NCBI GenBank assembly: GCA_027475525.1
Contig: JAMWFC010000038.1
Span: 1 to 64,000 of the forward strand
DNA: 64,000 nt
DNA from: Macrolepiota albuminosa
Taxonomy: Eukaryota > Basidiomycota > Agaricomycetes > Agaricales > Agaricaceae
Direction of reading: 5' to 3'
This document shows, one piece after another, positions 12,593 to 22,871 of the stretch (its first letter is position 1; each line of letters begins with the position of its first letter). The position numbers and the translations under genes were made by a program. The notes below the pieces were generated by a model, which was given only the letters and a program-made list of their open reading frames with translations, was not told the origin of the DNA and searched no databases.

Positions 12593-14558
12593 GTTCGCAT
12601 CTCCTTACAAACACGACATCTGGAACAAACAACTCCAGAAAGCAGGACTGTCAGACTGTTTCCCAGACCTGGCCTGAGACCTGGAGTTTGGGCTGGATGC
12701 CGGAATTCTGTCAATCACTCACACCTTCACACCCGAAAACAAAGAGTCGGTGGACATCTGGGAGCAAGATTTTGACAGGATTGTGGAGGAAGAGTTCACC
12801 AAAGGACGTTACCTCGGGCCTTTCACAAAGGAACAGGTGGAGGCAGTCCTTGGCCCATTCCAGACCTCACCACTCAGCATCATACCCAAGCCAAATAAGC
12901 CCGGAAAGTTTTGACTCATACAGAATCTATCCTTTCCATACACAAAGTCCAGCTACAGTGACACACAATCCATCAACAGCTGCATTGACTCTACTTCATT
13001 TCCGTGTACATGGGGCACATTTAAAACAGTCTACACCCTCATCGCGAGATTACCACCTGGGTCACAAGCAGCTGTGTGAGACGTCAGAGAAGCATATAGG
13101 ACCATTCCCATTAAGCCCTCTCAGTGGCCGGGGATTGTCATGCAACTCTGCGGGCAGGATAGTTACGCTATTGATACAATGGATTGTTTCAGCTTGGGGT
13201 CTGGCTGTGGCTGCTATGGCCGAGTGGGGGATGCAGGGGCGCAGATCATTAGGGCAAACGGCATCGGTCTGATTTCTAAGTGGGTCGACGACCACATCTT
13301 TTTCAGAGTGCGGAAAGAATTTAGAGAGGCATACAACTTACAGTGACAATGCTGGGCAAGAGACATTCGAGAAGGAGGGGGTAAACTACATAAGGGAGGA
13401 AGAATCTGGTATCAAGGAGCCCAAAACTTCGACGACGAATTTGATGAGTATGACAAGGACATGGTGCAGCTCATTGCTGACCTTTCTACATCCTCTCCAC
13501 GCTCCGAAGATGATCAACCGTTCACTTACGCTATGCAAGATATTGATCGCATTTCTGCCCAGCTCGGCATTCCCTGGGAAGTGTCTAAGGATGTGCCTTT
13601 TCAGGAATCAGTACAATACATCAGACTTGTGTGGGACATTCACTTACACCGAGTCAGTATTTCTAAGGAGAAAAGGGGAAAATACTTGCAGGCCATCGCA
13701 GATTGGGAAAAATCCCGAACACATGTGCTGGAGGAGGGACAAAAACTGTACGGTAAACTTTTGCACATGTGCCTGGTCATCCCTCGAGGGAGAGCATACC
13801 TTACCAGCCTGGAAACCTTCATGGGAATCTTCAGTGACCGTCCGTTCATGCCGCGTACCCCTCCCAAGCGCACCAGCAAAGATTTGCGCTGGTGGCAGCG
13901 AGTATTATCTCAACCAGTGGAGAGAGCAATCCATGAATCGCAACCATACTCCAATCTTCACGCATACTCAGATGTGAGTTCGACCACCAGAATCGGCATC
14001 ACAATCGGCAATCAGTGGAGGGCCTGGAAGCTGCGCCCAGGGTGGAAAGGTCAAGGTTGCGACATTGAGTGGGCCGAGGCAGTTGGATTCTTCTTTCTGG
14101 CAGCTGCCATTGAGCACACGAGAGATGTGGGGAATAGATTCAAGGTCTTCGGAGACAATTGCGGAGTTGTTGAAGGTTGGTGGGCTGGCAGAAGCAGAAA
14201 CAAGGCCATCAACAAAATTTTTAAACTCGTCTTCGAACTGTGTGAGCAAGCAGGCATGGAATTGTGCACAAGATACGTGCCTAGCGGGGTCAACCCGGCT
14301 GATGGCCCATCGAGGGAAGAGTACTACGATCGGAACCGACTGTTACCGAAGATTGACATCCCAAACCACCTCGCAATGTTCATATGCGACATCGAGGAAA
14401 CGGCATCAAGAAAGCACTCCCTGGTTGGAGAGAAGCAAGAAAGTCATGTTAGAAGAGATGCGCACCTCCAAACCAGCCCAGAAACCTTGCTGGGAGACGT
14501 CGCAAGACAGCAGAGCGAAGAGTGGTTCTTGTATGCCCAACACTGGAGTGAAACGTAA
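12593..14558 (+). pseudogene. DIRS-type reverse transcriptase / RNase H with in-frame TGA codons
   Basis: A single reading frame runs through the region but is cut by TGA at 12675, 12912, 13077 and 13344. RT signals are IIPKPNKPGKF, DVREAYRTIPI, the GIVMQLCG segment and the catalytic WVDDHIFF. RNase H signals are the LHAYSDVSSTTRIGI stretch, FGDNCGVVEGWW and YVPSGVNPADGPSR. At least two of the TGA codons sit where the family normally has Arg, so CGA to TGA is the likely change. It is not functional as it stands, barring readthrough. Confidence 0.75.
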
Positions 14559-14569
14559 GCGTTTCAATG

Positions 14570-14939
14570 CCGCATTGACCGTGCCAAATCCAGCAGGTTT
14601 GGAGCTGAAGTCGTCGGATTTGAGACCCCATGTTTTGGCCAGGGAAAGGTTGAGGCTGTGGAGGCCCAAGTCGAGTGTGGGCAGCCAATCAAGCAAGAAC
14701 TCTGGACATTCTATCACTGTTGAGGACAAAATGAGGGTTTTCAACATACTAAACGAAGCGTGGGCAACCTCGACAAAAGAAACTTATGGAACAGGGTTGT
14801 TGTTGTTTCATGTATTTTGCGATTTTCGGAACATTCCAGAAGAAAGTCGCATGCCCGTGGCTGCAACCACTCTGGAGGCTTTTGTAGCCACTTTGGCTGG
14901 AGCCTACGTTAAGTCAGCTATAGAGAATTTCCTAGCCGG
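14570..14939 (+). pseudogene. Tyrosine recombinase of the DIRS element, 5' part
   Basis: N-terminal core-binding domain of a tyrosine recombinase: EAWATSTKETYGTGLLLFHVFC followed by LEAFVATLAGAYVKSAIENFLAG. The frame stops making sense at 14940, exactly where a solo LTR starts. Joining GCCGG here to GGTCAAGG at 27367 restores FLAG-VKAWHLL without a frame change. That shows the break is an insertion into one original gene. Confidence 0.75.
14936..14939. repeat. Target-site duplication CCGG, left (solo LTR)
   Basis: CCGG directly precedes TGATAGG, the solo LTR's left end. The same CCGG follows its right end at 27363-27366. The uninterrupted target reads GCCGGGGTCAAGG in the recombinase gene. 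Confidence 0.7.
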
Positions 14940-15116
14940 TGATAGGCTTCTACTCGGACTGAGCGCATCAAGGGACATTATAGGCCGACCAACACTTGAC
15001 ACACTAGAGACTCTAGCGACCAGCCTTGGGTACAGAGCAGCCCTAGCGTGGGCGCTCTATGGCAAGACTTATCCATTCATCTCAATCACCAGTATCAGCC
15101 CCTCAGCGCCCTCCAC
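14940..15116 (+). mobile_element. Solo LTR of a gypsy-like element, left part
   Basis: It begins TGATAGGCTTCTACTCGG and is cut at 15116 by the full-length gypsy element. Together with 26496-27362 it forms a TG...CA unit of about 1,044 bases. No internal retroviral-type domain belongs to it, so it is a solo LTR left by recombination between two LTRs. Its outer end, read in reverse (TGATGACGCC...), resembles the end of the LTR of the inner element. The two are therefore related families. Confidence 0.65.
15113..15116. repeat. Target-site duplication CCAC, left (gypsy element)
   Basis: CCAC immediately before the TGATGACG end of the left LTR. The same four bases follow the right LTR at 26492-26495. 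If the first T is not counted as LTR the duplication is CCACT (5 bp). Confidence 0.75.
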
Positions 15117-16071
15117 TGATGACGCCCAATGTTTGGTCAGCAACAAATGTATCAATTGTGTTACCGTACCAAGAGTGTGCGTTGGGCGCGCTATAAGTGA
15201 TGTGAGGAGTCCCGGGCAGGTCCCAGAAAACGCGTCGGTGAAAAAGGTGAAAAGTCGATAACGGGTGTCGGCAAGTGTAAGCGCTAAGGTAAAGCGCCTA
15301 GGAAGAAGCGGTAAGTGAAGACGGCAAGGGTGAGCGGCAAGAGCACGATAAGCTTAGCGAAGTTCTAAGCGTCGATAATGCCTGCCGTAGTTGCAAGGCG
15401 CGAGTATGTCGAGTGTTGGCGAACGTCTGCAACTGCCGATGAGTTTTGACGTTGCCGACCGTAGCGTAAATGAGCTCTTGAGCGTAAGGGAGACTGAGGA
15501 AAGGGGAGTAAACTGTGGTCTATTGTTCTGATGATTGTGTATGTACAAGTCGGTAAGTAATATATATACTACAAGGAGTTCACCGTCGCCAGTGACCAAC
15601 CATCGCCAAAGTGCGGTAAACTGGAAAATTTCATAGGGGTAGCTCCAACGGTTTCCGATCCCTACCGTCCTTTGAGGACCCTTGGCGCCACCAGGCGGCA
15701 GATCGCGGTGCTAAACCATCAATCCATCACCCTTCTGTCTGTCAGAACACCTAAGCGACGTTGGGCGCCAAATCGAGACGGTAAGCGGTGTCAGACGCCA
15801 AGGTCAAACGCCAAGCTGTCCGTCAGTTTTTGATAGATCATCAAGCTTCTCGCTAAGCGCTGTCGTCAGTGACTGATGCCATCTGTCAGTTGTCATTCCT
15901 GCTGCCGTCGGCGCTATCATTGATTGGATCTGCTTCTTGCCGTGCGCGGCCGTCAGAAATGGCTTAAAATAGGTAGAACGCGCGCGCTAAGTTCGGGACG
16001 AGTGCGGCAAGGTTTCCGGAGCCGGTGCCGAGCCTGCCGTTGATGCGCCTAACCTGTATAGGGTCCTATCA
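15117..16071 (-). repeat. 3' LTR of the gypsy element
   Basis: 955 bp, TG...CA ends (TGATGACGCC on the plus side, TCCTATCA at the other end). In element orientation it begins TGATAGGACC right after a purine run. It carries TATATATA at 15561-15568, a possible promoter on the minus strand. Confidence 0.92.
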
Positions 16072-16082
16072 TCTCCCCCCAA
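16072..16082 (-). promoter_or_regulatory. Polypurine tract
   Basis: On the minus strand the bases just before the 3' LTR read TTGGGGGGAGA. This is the expected plus-strand primer of an LTR retrotransposon and it fixes the element's orientation. Confidence 0.8.
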
Positions 16083-16237
16083 CTGAAAAATTGACTGTCC
16101 TCAGTCACCAAATAAGGCTACCGTTACCGCTTTTGTGACAGATGGTCCGTGCGTTCTTGAGATTTGGTTTATAGTCCTGGCGCATGAGTTTGGACTTCGT
16201 CTCTCCTCCACCTCTTTACCTGGCGCTTAATATTAAA

Positions 16238-18657
16238 ATGTCTTTCCGCATTCCAACTCCGCCCCCCGTTCCTTCTCGCGAGGCTCAAGACGCTGCCTCT
16301 TCCTATATCGCCAAGGCCAACAACTTTATCAAGCGCATCGAGGGTGTGGGCGCGGAGGCGCCTTCAAACTTGGTGATCGCGGTAATGAAGTTGTTGGAGC
16401 GCTGGTACGAGGTCCGTGTCCTTGGCGTAGGCTGGGACAGGGAGATAGAGGTGCGGGAGTGGTGCCGGGCGCGCTATGTGGATAACCGTGGCGCGGAGTG
16501 GTTAGCTCCATTTTCTCGTTTTGTAAGTGCTTTCAAGTCCTTGCCGTGTCGCCAACTGATTGGGTCCCTAGGCGCCTCCTGCCGTCCCTACCATCGAGGA
16601 CGAGTTGGAGGATATCTTGTCGGGTGCCTTGCCGATGACGGTAAGCGCTCCCGCGCCTGAGTAAGTAACTCTGATTTTTATCTCTAACTTAGCTGTGGTC
16701 TGACCTGTCGCCTCATAGCAAGCAAGAGGTGTTGGCGCCCCTGGCGCGCATGCAGGTGGAGGAGGAGATCGCGACACGGCAAGAGGAGGTTTCCCGCGAC
16801 TCCCGTGAGATTATGAGGGGGCTAGAGGAGCGGGAAAGAGCAGCAGCCTTGGCGGCGGAGATGGAGGAGATTGCGGAAGGAAAGGCGCCTGCCGCCAAGA
16901 GGCAGGAGACTGAAGAATCCGGCAAGGTAGGTCGCGCCGGCAGCACGTCGAGCCCAGTGCTGCCGGCTAGCAAGTCGGGCTCGCCGAGGAAGCCGGCAGG
17001 TGCTTCCAAGCGTAAGGTAAGTGCTGATTTTCGCTTGCCGTTGCCGACGGTCGCTAACGACCTTCGCAGAGTCGCAAGGCGGCTCCTCAATACGCGGTAA
17101 GTGGTCTTTTCTTTTTGTACGGAAATTACTAAGTCTTTGTAGGCGCCAACACAAAGCTCCTTTGACGACAAGGAGCTCAAAGGATTGTTGTTGCCGCGTC
17201 GTGAGGAGGCAGTCCTTGATGAGGGGCAAGAGGCCGGGGTCGTTATGGAGGAGATGAAGGGAAAGAAGACCGTTTCCCTGGCGACCCGGCAAGCGTTCAA
17301 GGAGGCGCGGGGAGCGGTAAGTGATTTTTTTTGGTTCCTTTAGTTTCTTGCTGACTTTTAGCGCTAGTGCGACAAATGCTGGGCGGACAACGACCCAGAA
17401 GGCTGTTGGTTCCCGACTGGGGCCCAGCCGTGTTATCGTTGTGGCGCCCTCAAGCGCGCCTGTACTATCGACGGGGCGAAAAGTCGCGAGCGTGGCGGCG
17501 CGCCAGATGCTTTGGTCGAGAAGACGTTCTCGCGCGCTGTGTTGGTGAGGAGGGCCAGGGAGTTTGTGGAGGGCCAGAAGAGGAAGGTTGCCGCAGGAGG
17601 GATGGCGGCCATTGGACGTGCCTCCTTGGCGTTGCCGACGCGCCAAGGAGATGGGACGGAATCAGTCGGCAATCGAGGCGCCGGCGAGCGCCAAGGGACT
17701 TCGGTCCCAGAAAAACGTCAAGCCCCTTCCCCAAGCAAAGGGAAGGGCAAAGCAAAGCGCCCTCGTGTGGTCTCGTCGTCGCCTTCCCCCTCGCCAACGC
17801 CTCGCGATACCGAGATGGCCGACCTGGAGAAGGCGTTGGCGGCGAGTCGCCTGCCTCCTCGCGATTCTGAGGCAGGCCCAAGTGGCCTCCTGTCGCCTAT
17901 TCATTTGGCGGCGAGGTCCCTTGGCGAGGAGCAGGAGGAGGGAGAGCGGGAAGCGGTTGGCGACACGGCGCCTCAAGAGGAACGGGAAGAGGCTCCCGTC
18001 GACATCGAGATGGGGGAGGAGAAGGCAGAGGGAGCGGCAACGGGAGGAGATGAGGACGCTGAAGGGGAGGAGGACGAAACCTTGGCGACGCAGCGCCAAG
18101 GTGACGAGGAGATGGTAGCGGGAGAGGGCAAGGGAGAAGGGGAGGCAGCGGCAGAAGTCGCCCGGGAGGAGCCTCAGTGGCGTTGGCTGCCGCCTTACGG
18201 CAACGTCGCCCCTTGGGAGGTGTCAGATCCTGAGGACGTTGTAGGGCTGGAGCCAAGGCGTCCCGTGATCGCCAGGGTTAATCCTGCCTGGACCCCGCAG
18301 CCGCAGCCGACAGTGACTGGCGACGCTTTCCAGTGGCTGGGCCAGGACCTCGTTTACCCGGTTATAGCGCTCAATCCTCGCGACATGTTGGAGCGCTATT
18401 CCCGGAGAGCGGCAACGATGGAGGCGACTATGAGTCGGGAACGGGAGCGAGTGCGCGGTCAACTGATGGCGCTGCGACTGCGCTATTCCAACCTGGGTCG
18501 TAGCCTTCGCGTGCTTCGCGATTACCAGGGGGATTGCCAAGCAGCCATGGATTGGCAAGCTGCCAATAACATTCTTCCTGGCGACCTTCTCCCCCTTCGC
18601 GACTCTTCCTTGCCGGTATCTGACGATTCCCTGTCATTAGAGGACGATAGCGAGTAA
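16238..18657 (+). CDS. Spliced zinc-cluster gene antisense to gag-pol inside the gypsy element
   Basis: Six exons with textbook GTAAG...AG introns, all in phase 0: 16238-16522, 16572-16640, 16693-17016, 17070-17096, 17143-17316, 17368-18657. They join to a 722-residue protein (MSFRIPTPPPVP... to the TAA at 18655). The middle is a Glu/Arg-rich helical region (EEIATRQEEVSRDSREI). Exon 6 opens with a Cys cluster, CDKCW...GCW...CYRCGALKRAC, like the Zn-cluster domains of mushroom hypothetical proteins. A long acidic stretch and a C-terminal helical region follow. It lies between pol and the 3' LTR on the opposite strand, so it needs its own promoter. An alternative in-frame ATG is at 16184. Function is unknown; a DNA- or RNA-binding accessory protein is a guess. 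Confidence 0.75.
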
Positions 18658-18736
18658 ACGGACCTTAGCGTAGATAGGCCGTTTTTGTATATTTTTCTTT
18701 TTGTTACCGTCTCATATATATTTGTCTTGCCGCCTC

Positions 18737-18788
<52 letters not shown>

Positions 18789-19121
18789 AGTGAAAAGATA
18801 AGTCCCAGAAACCTGAGTTAGCGCAACAGCCGAGAGCCAAGAAAGTAAGGCAAAGAGAAAGCAAGCGGTAAGTATTCGAAAGTAAGAGGAGTAGTAGATG
18901 TGGGACTTAGACAAATTTTTGAGAAAAGGGAAACGCTCAGTAAATCATCATGGCGAAAAACCCTTGGCGAGATTTGCGCAATGCGCTAAGCGTTGGCGAC
19001 ACGCTAGCGCTGCGACTTGACTATGTAAAGAATTGTCTGTTGGATATAGTACAGTAAGTATCGGCAAGAGAGATAAGTAAGATAGGTAATAGAAAAAGAG
19101 AGCTCATCAATATATTCTTTT
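18658..19121. other. Spacer between antisense gene and pol, with T50 tract
   Basis: Convergent 3' ends of the antisense gene and pol. The plus strand has 50 consecutive T at 18738-18787, that is A50 in element orientation. No other feature is seen. Confidence 0.6.
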
Positions 19122-22100
19122 CTAATCATTTTCTTCTTCTTCAACTAAAGTCGGCAAGTCATCATCGTCCAATAATTCTGTTTCTTCAAGTTCTCGTAAC
19201 TTGGCGGTGTCGATATCTAGCGCTTCAAGCGGCAAGTCGAGTCGTTCCCTGGCGAGATACGGTAGTAGGCGAAAAGCGGCAACAGGTCGATGCAGTACTG
19301 AACCATCTAGTTCACAGAGCACGTAAGCGCCTCCACGGTTACGGGAGATAACTACCAAAGGTCCAAGATAGCGCGGGCGCATTTTCTTGTTGTAAGAGGT
19401 CTCGATTTTGGAGTTGCGCATGAGCACTAGCGCTCCTCTCGGGAAGTTGTAATCTTTGATGGTGGCGCTATGCTCGGTTTCGAATCGTAGGGCTGCTTGG
19501 CGACGGGCGCTGAAGACTACCTCGTGGAGTCGCTCTAAATCTTCTTTCCTTCTTTGGAGATCAATAGCTCGTCTGGCGACAAGGTCGGTAGTCGCTAAGA
19601 TACTGTTGGGTGCTGGCTGAAGATAGGTCGCTTCTATAATGTCGGCAGGGAGTAAAGGATGGGTGCCAGTAGCCGCGTAGTAGGGAGAGCAACCCATGCG
19701 CTTACGAATAGTAACTCTTTCCGACCAAAATACTGAATAAGTCGCTTCACTCCAACGAGACTCGTCGCCATCGACTGCCTTAAAGAGCGCTTGCCGAACG
19801 TCAAAATGTGGTCTCTCTACCAGGCCATTGGCGCGTTTGTTATAGCCAGATACTCGAATGTGATGGATATTGTATTTCTTGGCGAGGTATGTTAGCGCTT
19901 TGATGATGGGCGCACCGTTATCCGTGACGATTTCCCTTAGCGCTCCCCAACGGCAAATGACGTCTTCAAATAGCCACTTGGCGACCGCGTCGGTATTTTC
20001 TCTTTGAAGCATTCGAAATTCAGGCCAGTGGATTAGCGAGCAACGACCTTGAATGATGTACTTGTAGCGACCAGACTTGGGCATATGCATGGTGTCGACG
20101 TAGATTTTGCTGAAGAGGGGAGCTGGCGTGGCAACGGTTGGCGGTATGAGCACTTGGCGCGTTTGTTGAATCTGGCAGAGGTGGCAAGTCCTGATGTACC
20201 AGGCGATGTCGGCGCTAGCGTGTGGCCACCAGAATCGTTCTAGCAGAGAAGCTCGGGTAGCGTACAGACCTCTATGACCTAGCTCATCATGCATAGCGCG
20301 CAAGACTCGTAAGCGACCTTCTGGCTTGATGATCAGCTTGTGAGCGCCATCTCGATTGCGTCGCCAAAGGCGGTTGTCGGTAAAGAAGAAGTGGGTGGCA
20401 TATCGGATAAAGGTCGCGTACTGTTCGTCGGTAAGGTCGGCGGGTCGCTTAAGGTCTTGTAGCCATTGTTCAACGAGTAACAAGCGGCTGTCTTCTGCCT
20501 TTGCTTTGGCGGATCGGGGGACGGCATCGTAGGTCAAGTTTCTGCTGTCTTCCCTTAGCGGATGGGGCTCTTGTACGACTTTTACTGGAGGCGAATTTTG
20601 ACTGAAAATGCTTGCCGTGTAGAATGTGAGGGGTGCGCTAAAGGTCTCGGGGCGGTAAGGGACAATGGGATGTAGAAGGATGCTGGCAGGCTGTTGCCGT
20701 CGTAGTAAGGGAATTGGCTGTTGTATGAGGTGCACGAAACCATGTAAGCGGTCGATCCAGTCCTCGAAATCGCTATCAGCCTGAGGGTCCACTACCGGGT
20801 CGCCAGGCTGCCGTGGTCGCCTAGAGAGTCCATCTGGGCCGTGGAAAGAGCTCTTGACGTGTACCAGCTCAAAATGGAACATGAGGATGGCGACTACCCA
20901 CCGGTTCATGCTAGCGGATGGCTGGATATCGGGATTCTGCAGCATGCCTTTGATGTACCTAGCGTCGACCTCAACTATAAGGTTCCGCACGCCAATCAAA
21001 TACATCTTTAGCGACCGGAAGGCTTTGAAGAGTCCATAGAGCTCTAGCTTAGGCTGACTGTAGCGAGACTCTCTGTCGTTTAGCGTGATGGACCCAAAGC
21101 GGTTGTAACGTCGCTGTTTCCGATTGTCGCTAAGGCACTGGCACAAGAAGTAACCAACGGCAATGTACGAGGTATCCACCGCCAAGATAACAGGGTCGGC
21201 AGATGTATAATCGATGGGGACTAGGGGCTTGGCGTCTTGTAAGGCTTTTACTAAGTCGCGTTGGGCAGTGACCTGGTCTGGCCCAAATTCGAAGGGCTCG
21301 TTAGCGCGGGTGAGTCGGTTGAGGGCATGTGCGCGATGGGCAAAGTTCTTGACGAATATCCTGAGAACGCCAACGGTGCCAAGAAAGGCGCGAACTTCAG
21401 ATAAGTCGCGGCAAGGGCCCCATCGCTCCAGGAGTGCTAAGCGAGACTCGTCGGGAACGCGACCGTCGGGAGTGCAGATGTGACCAAGGATTTTGAACCT
21501 TGGCGCGCAAAGGAGAAGTTTGTGACCGCTAAAAGTCCCACCGCTATACTTCATACGCTGGAGGACTCGATTGAGCAGCTGGAAAAAGTCCCATAACGCT
21601 AAGCGAATATTGGGGTTCTCGGGATGGGTCGCCGGTAAGCCGTTAACGAGTCGCCAGTCTTTGGGGCCTTTGACGCCAACGTCATCAATGAAGCTAAGGA
21701 CTTTATGCGGTATCTCGGGTTGGAGGATGAAAGTGATGTCGTCATGGAATATGGGGACTGAGTTTGTCCAGCCCATCGGCAAGGTAACTAGGCGCAAGGC
21801 GCCAAACGGAGTTTGAAAGGTAGTGAGATCCCGGGAAGAGGGGTGTATCAGGCGTTCGTCGTAGCCAACGTAGAGATCAAGGGTGGCGCCACAGATACGC
21901 CCGGCAAAGGACTCGGCAAAGTGGTCAGGGAAAGGCGGTACGCCAGAGTGTCGTATGGTTACTCTATTCAGCGGCTCAAGACTGTGAACTATGCGTAGAT
22001 TGCCGTTCTTTTTGAGGACACAGAACCAACGGGAGCGGTAAGAACTGTTTGAGGGCTCGTAGACGCCAGCCTGTATCTTAGTCCTAATAATCTGACAGAC

Positions 22101-22871
22101 CTCGGCTTCGATCCCAGGCGGTAACGGTCGGTTGTGCTCAGTCCACGGCACGTGAGGAATAGTCGGGATTACAACAGGCGGGAAGAAATCTGTACGTAGG
22201 CTGCCGCGTTCGGAGTCCTCCCAAGCGAAGGCTTTGTCTTGCTTAGCGACAAGATCGGTAAGGACGTTTAACTCATCTTTGGTCAAAAATCCTGTGTCGT
22301 GCTCCTTGGCGAACTGCTGTTGGCGTTCCTCGGTAAAACGTCCTGTGGGCTGAAAGGGTGGCGGATTCGGCGATAAGGTCGGCATGTCGGCAAGAGGGTC
22401 GCCAATGATCTGGCGCTCGATTCTAAAAGTCTCGGGAGAGTGCGTAGCAACGGGTTTTGTTTTAAGCGCAACTGGCTTATATTTCTTTTTAACTTGTACC
22501 CCTTTCCTTTTGGGAGCGTTAGCTTGGTTATACACAGAGGTGGAAAGGGGAACTGTAGCCTGAGGGGCGGCAAGTCCAAGAACGGCAGGAGACGATGCTT
22601 CAGGAAGAGTAGTGAGATAAGTATCGGTAGACGCAATGTTTTGAAATGATTCGGAAGCGGTAAGGTACAAGTAGGCAAGAGAGGAGTCGGTAATGTTTTG
22701 ATTTTTCTGGGAAATCTCTGCGTCGGTAGCGGGTAAAGTAGTTAAAACGTCTTCGGCAAGAAAAGTAGTAGACAAAACAGTTACAAGACCAGTTGAATGG
22801 TCAAATTCCAGCGTTAGCGCTACATCTCCGTGATCGTCGCCAATCACCTCCTTGATGGTCTGTGAAAACAC
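19122..22871 (-). CDS. Gypsy Pol: reverse transcriptase, RNase H, integrase
   Basis: An uninterrupted frame of about 1,249 codons. The RT core shows LPMGWTNSVPIFHDD and the catalytic FIDD box. RNase H follows with AVDTSYIAVGYFLC. Integrase has the HHCC zinc domain (HDELGHRGLYAT, then CHLCQIQ) and the catalytic D-D-E (YVDTMHM, VTDNGAP, GLVERPH). The C-terminus is acidic (DDDDLPTLVEEEEND) and I see no chromodomain. The first codon of the open frame is GTG, not ATG. The frame overlaps the end of gag by 28 bases in the -1 frame, so it is probably made as a Gag-Pol fusion. Confidence 0.93.
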   Translation of the reverse strand: MFSQTIKEVIGDDHGDVALTLEFDHSTGLVTVLSTTFLAEDVLTTLPATDAEISQKNQNITDSSLAYLYLTASESFQNIASTDTYLTTLPEASSPAVLGLAAPQATVPLSTSVYNQANAPKRKGVQVKKKYKPVALKTKPVATHSPETFRIERQIIGDPLADMPTLSPNPPPFQPTGRFTEERQQQFAKEHDTGFLTKDELNVLTDLVAKQDKAFAWEDSERGSLRTDFFPPVVIPTIPHVPWTEHNRPLPPGIEAEVCQIIRTKIQAGVYEPSNSSYRSRWFCVLKKNGNLRIVHSLEPLNRVTIRHSGVPPFPDHFAESFAGRICGATLDLYVGYDERLIHPSSRDLTTFQTPFGALRLVTLPMGWTNSVPIFHDDITFILQPEIPHKVLSFIDDVGVKGPKDWRLVNGLPATHPENPNIRLALWDFFQLLNRVLQRMKYSGGTFSGHKLLLCAPRFKILGHICTPDGRVPDESRLALLERWGPCRDLSEVRAFLGTVGVLRIFVKNFAHRAHALNRLTRANEPFEFGPDQVTAQRDLVKALQDAKPLVPIDYTSADPVILAVDTSYIAVGYFLCQCLSDNRKQRRYNRFGSITLNDRESRYSQPKLELYGLFKAFRSLKMYLIGVRNLIVEVDARYIKGMLQNPDIQPSASMNRWVVAILMFHFELVHVKSSFHGPDGLSRRPRQPGDPVVDPQADSDFEDWIDRLHGFVHLIQQPIPLLRRQQPASILLHPIVPYRPETFSAPLTFYTASIFSQNSPPVKVVQEPHPLREDSRNLTYDAVPRSAKAKAEDSRLLLVEQWLQDLKRPADLTDEQYATFIRYATHFFFTDNRLWRRNRDGAHKLIIKPEGRLRVLRAMHDELGHRGLYATRASLLERFWWPHASADIAWYIRTCHLCQIQQTRQVLIPPTVATPAPLFSKIYVDTMHMPKSGRYKYIIQGRCSLIHWPEFRMLQRENTDAVAKWLFEDVICRWGALREIVTDNGAPIIKALTYLAKKYNIHHIRVSGYNKRANGLVERPHFDVRQALFKAVDGDESRWSEATYSVFWSERVTIRKRMGCSPYYAATGTHPLLPADIIEATYLQPAPNSILATTDLVARRAIDLQRRKEDLERLHEVVFSARRQAALRFETEHSATIKDYNFPRGALVLMRNSKIETSYNKKMRPRYLGPLVVISRNRGGAYVLCELDGSVLHRPVAAFRLLPYLARERLDLPLEALDIDTAKLRELEETELLDDDDLPTLVEEEEND

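Noticed and set aside
14065..15261. 398-codon plus-strand open frame
   Set aside because: It is a chimera. It runs out of frame through RNase H, into the true recombinase frame, then into the solo LTR and gypsy LTR, so it is not one protein.
15354..15599. 81-codon minus-strand frame in the LTR, repeated at 25774-26019
   Set aside because: An identical LTR-borne frame with no domain, overlapping the putative TATA region. Duplicated only because the LTR is.
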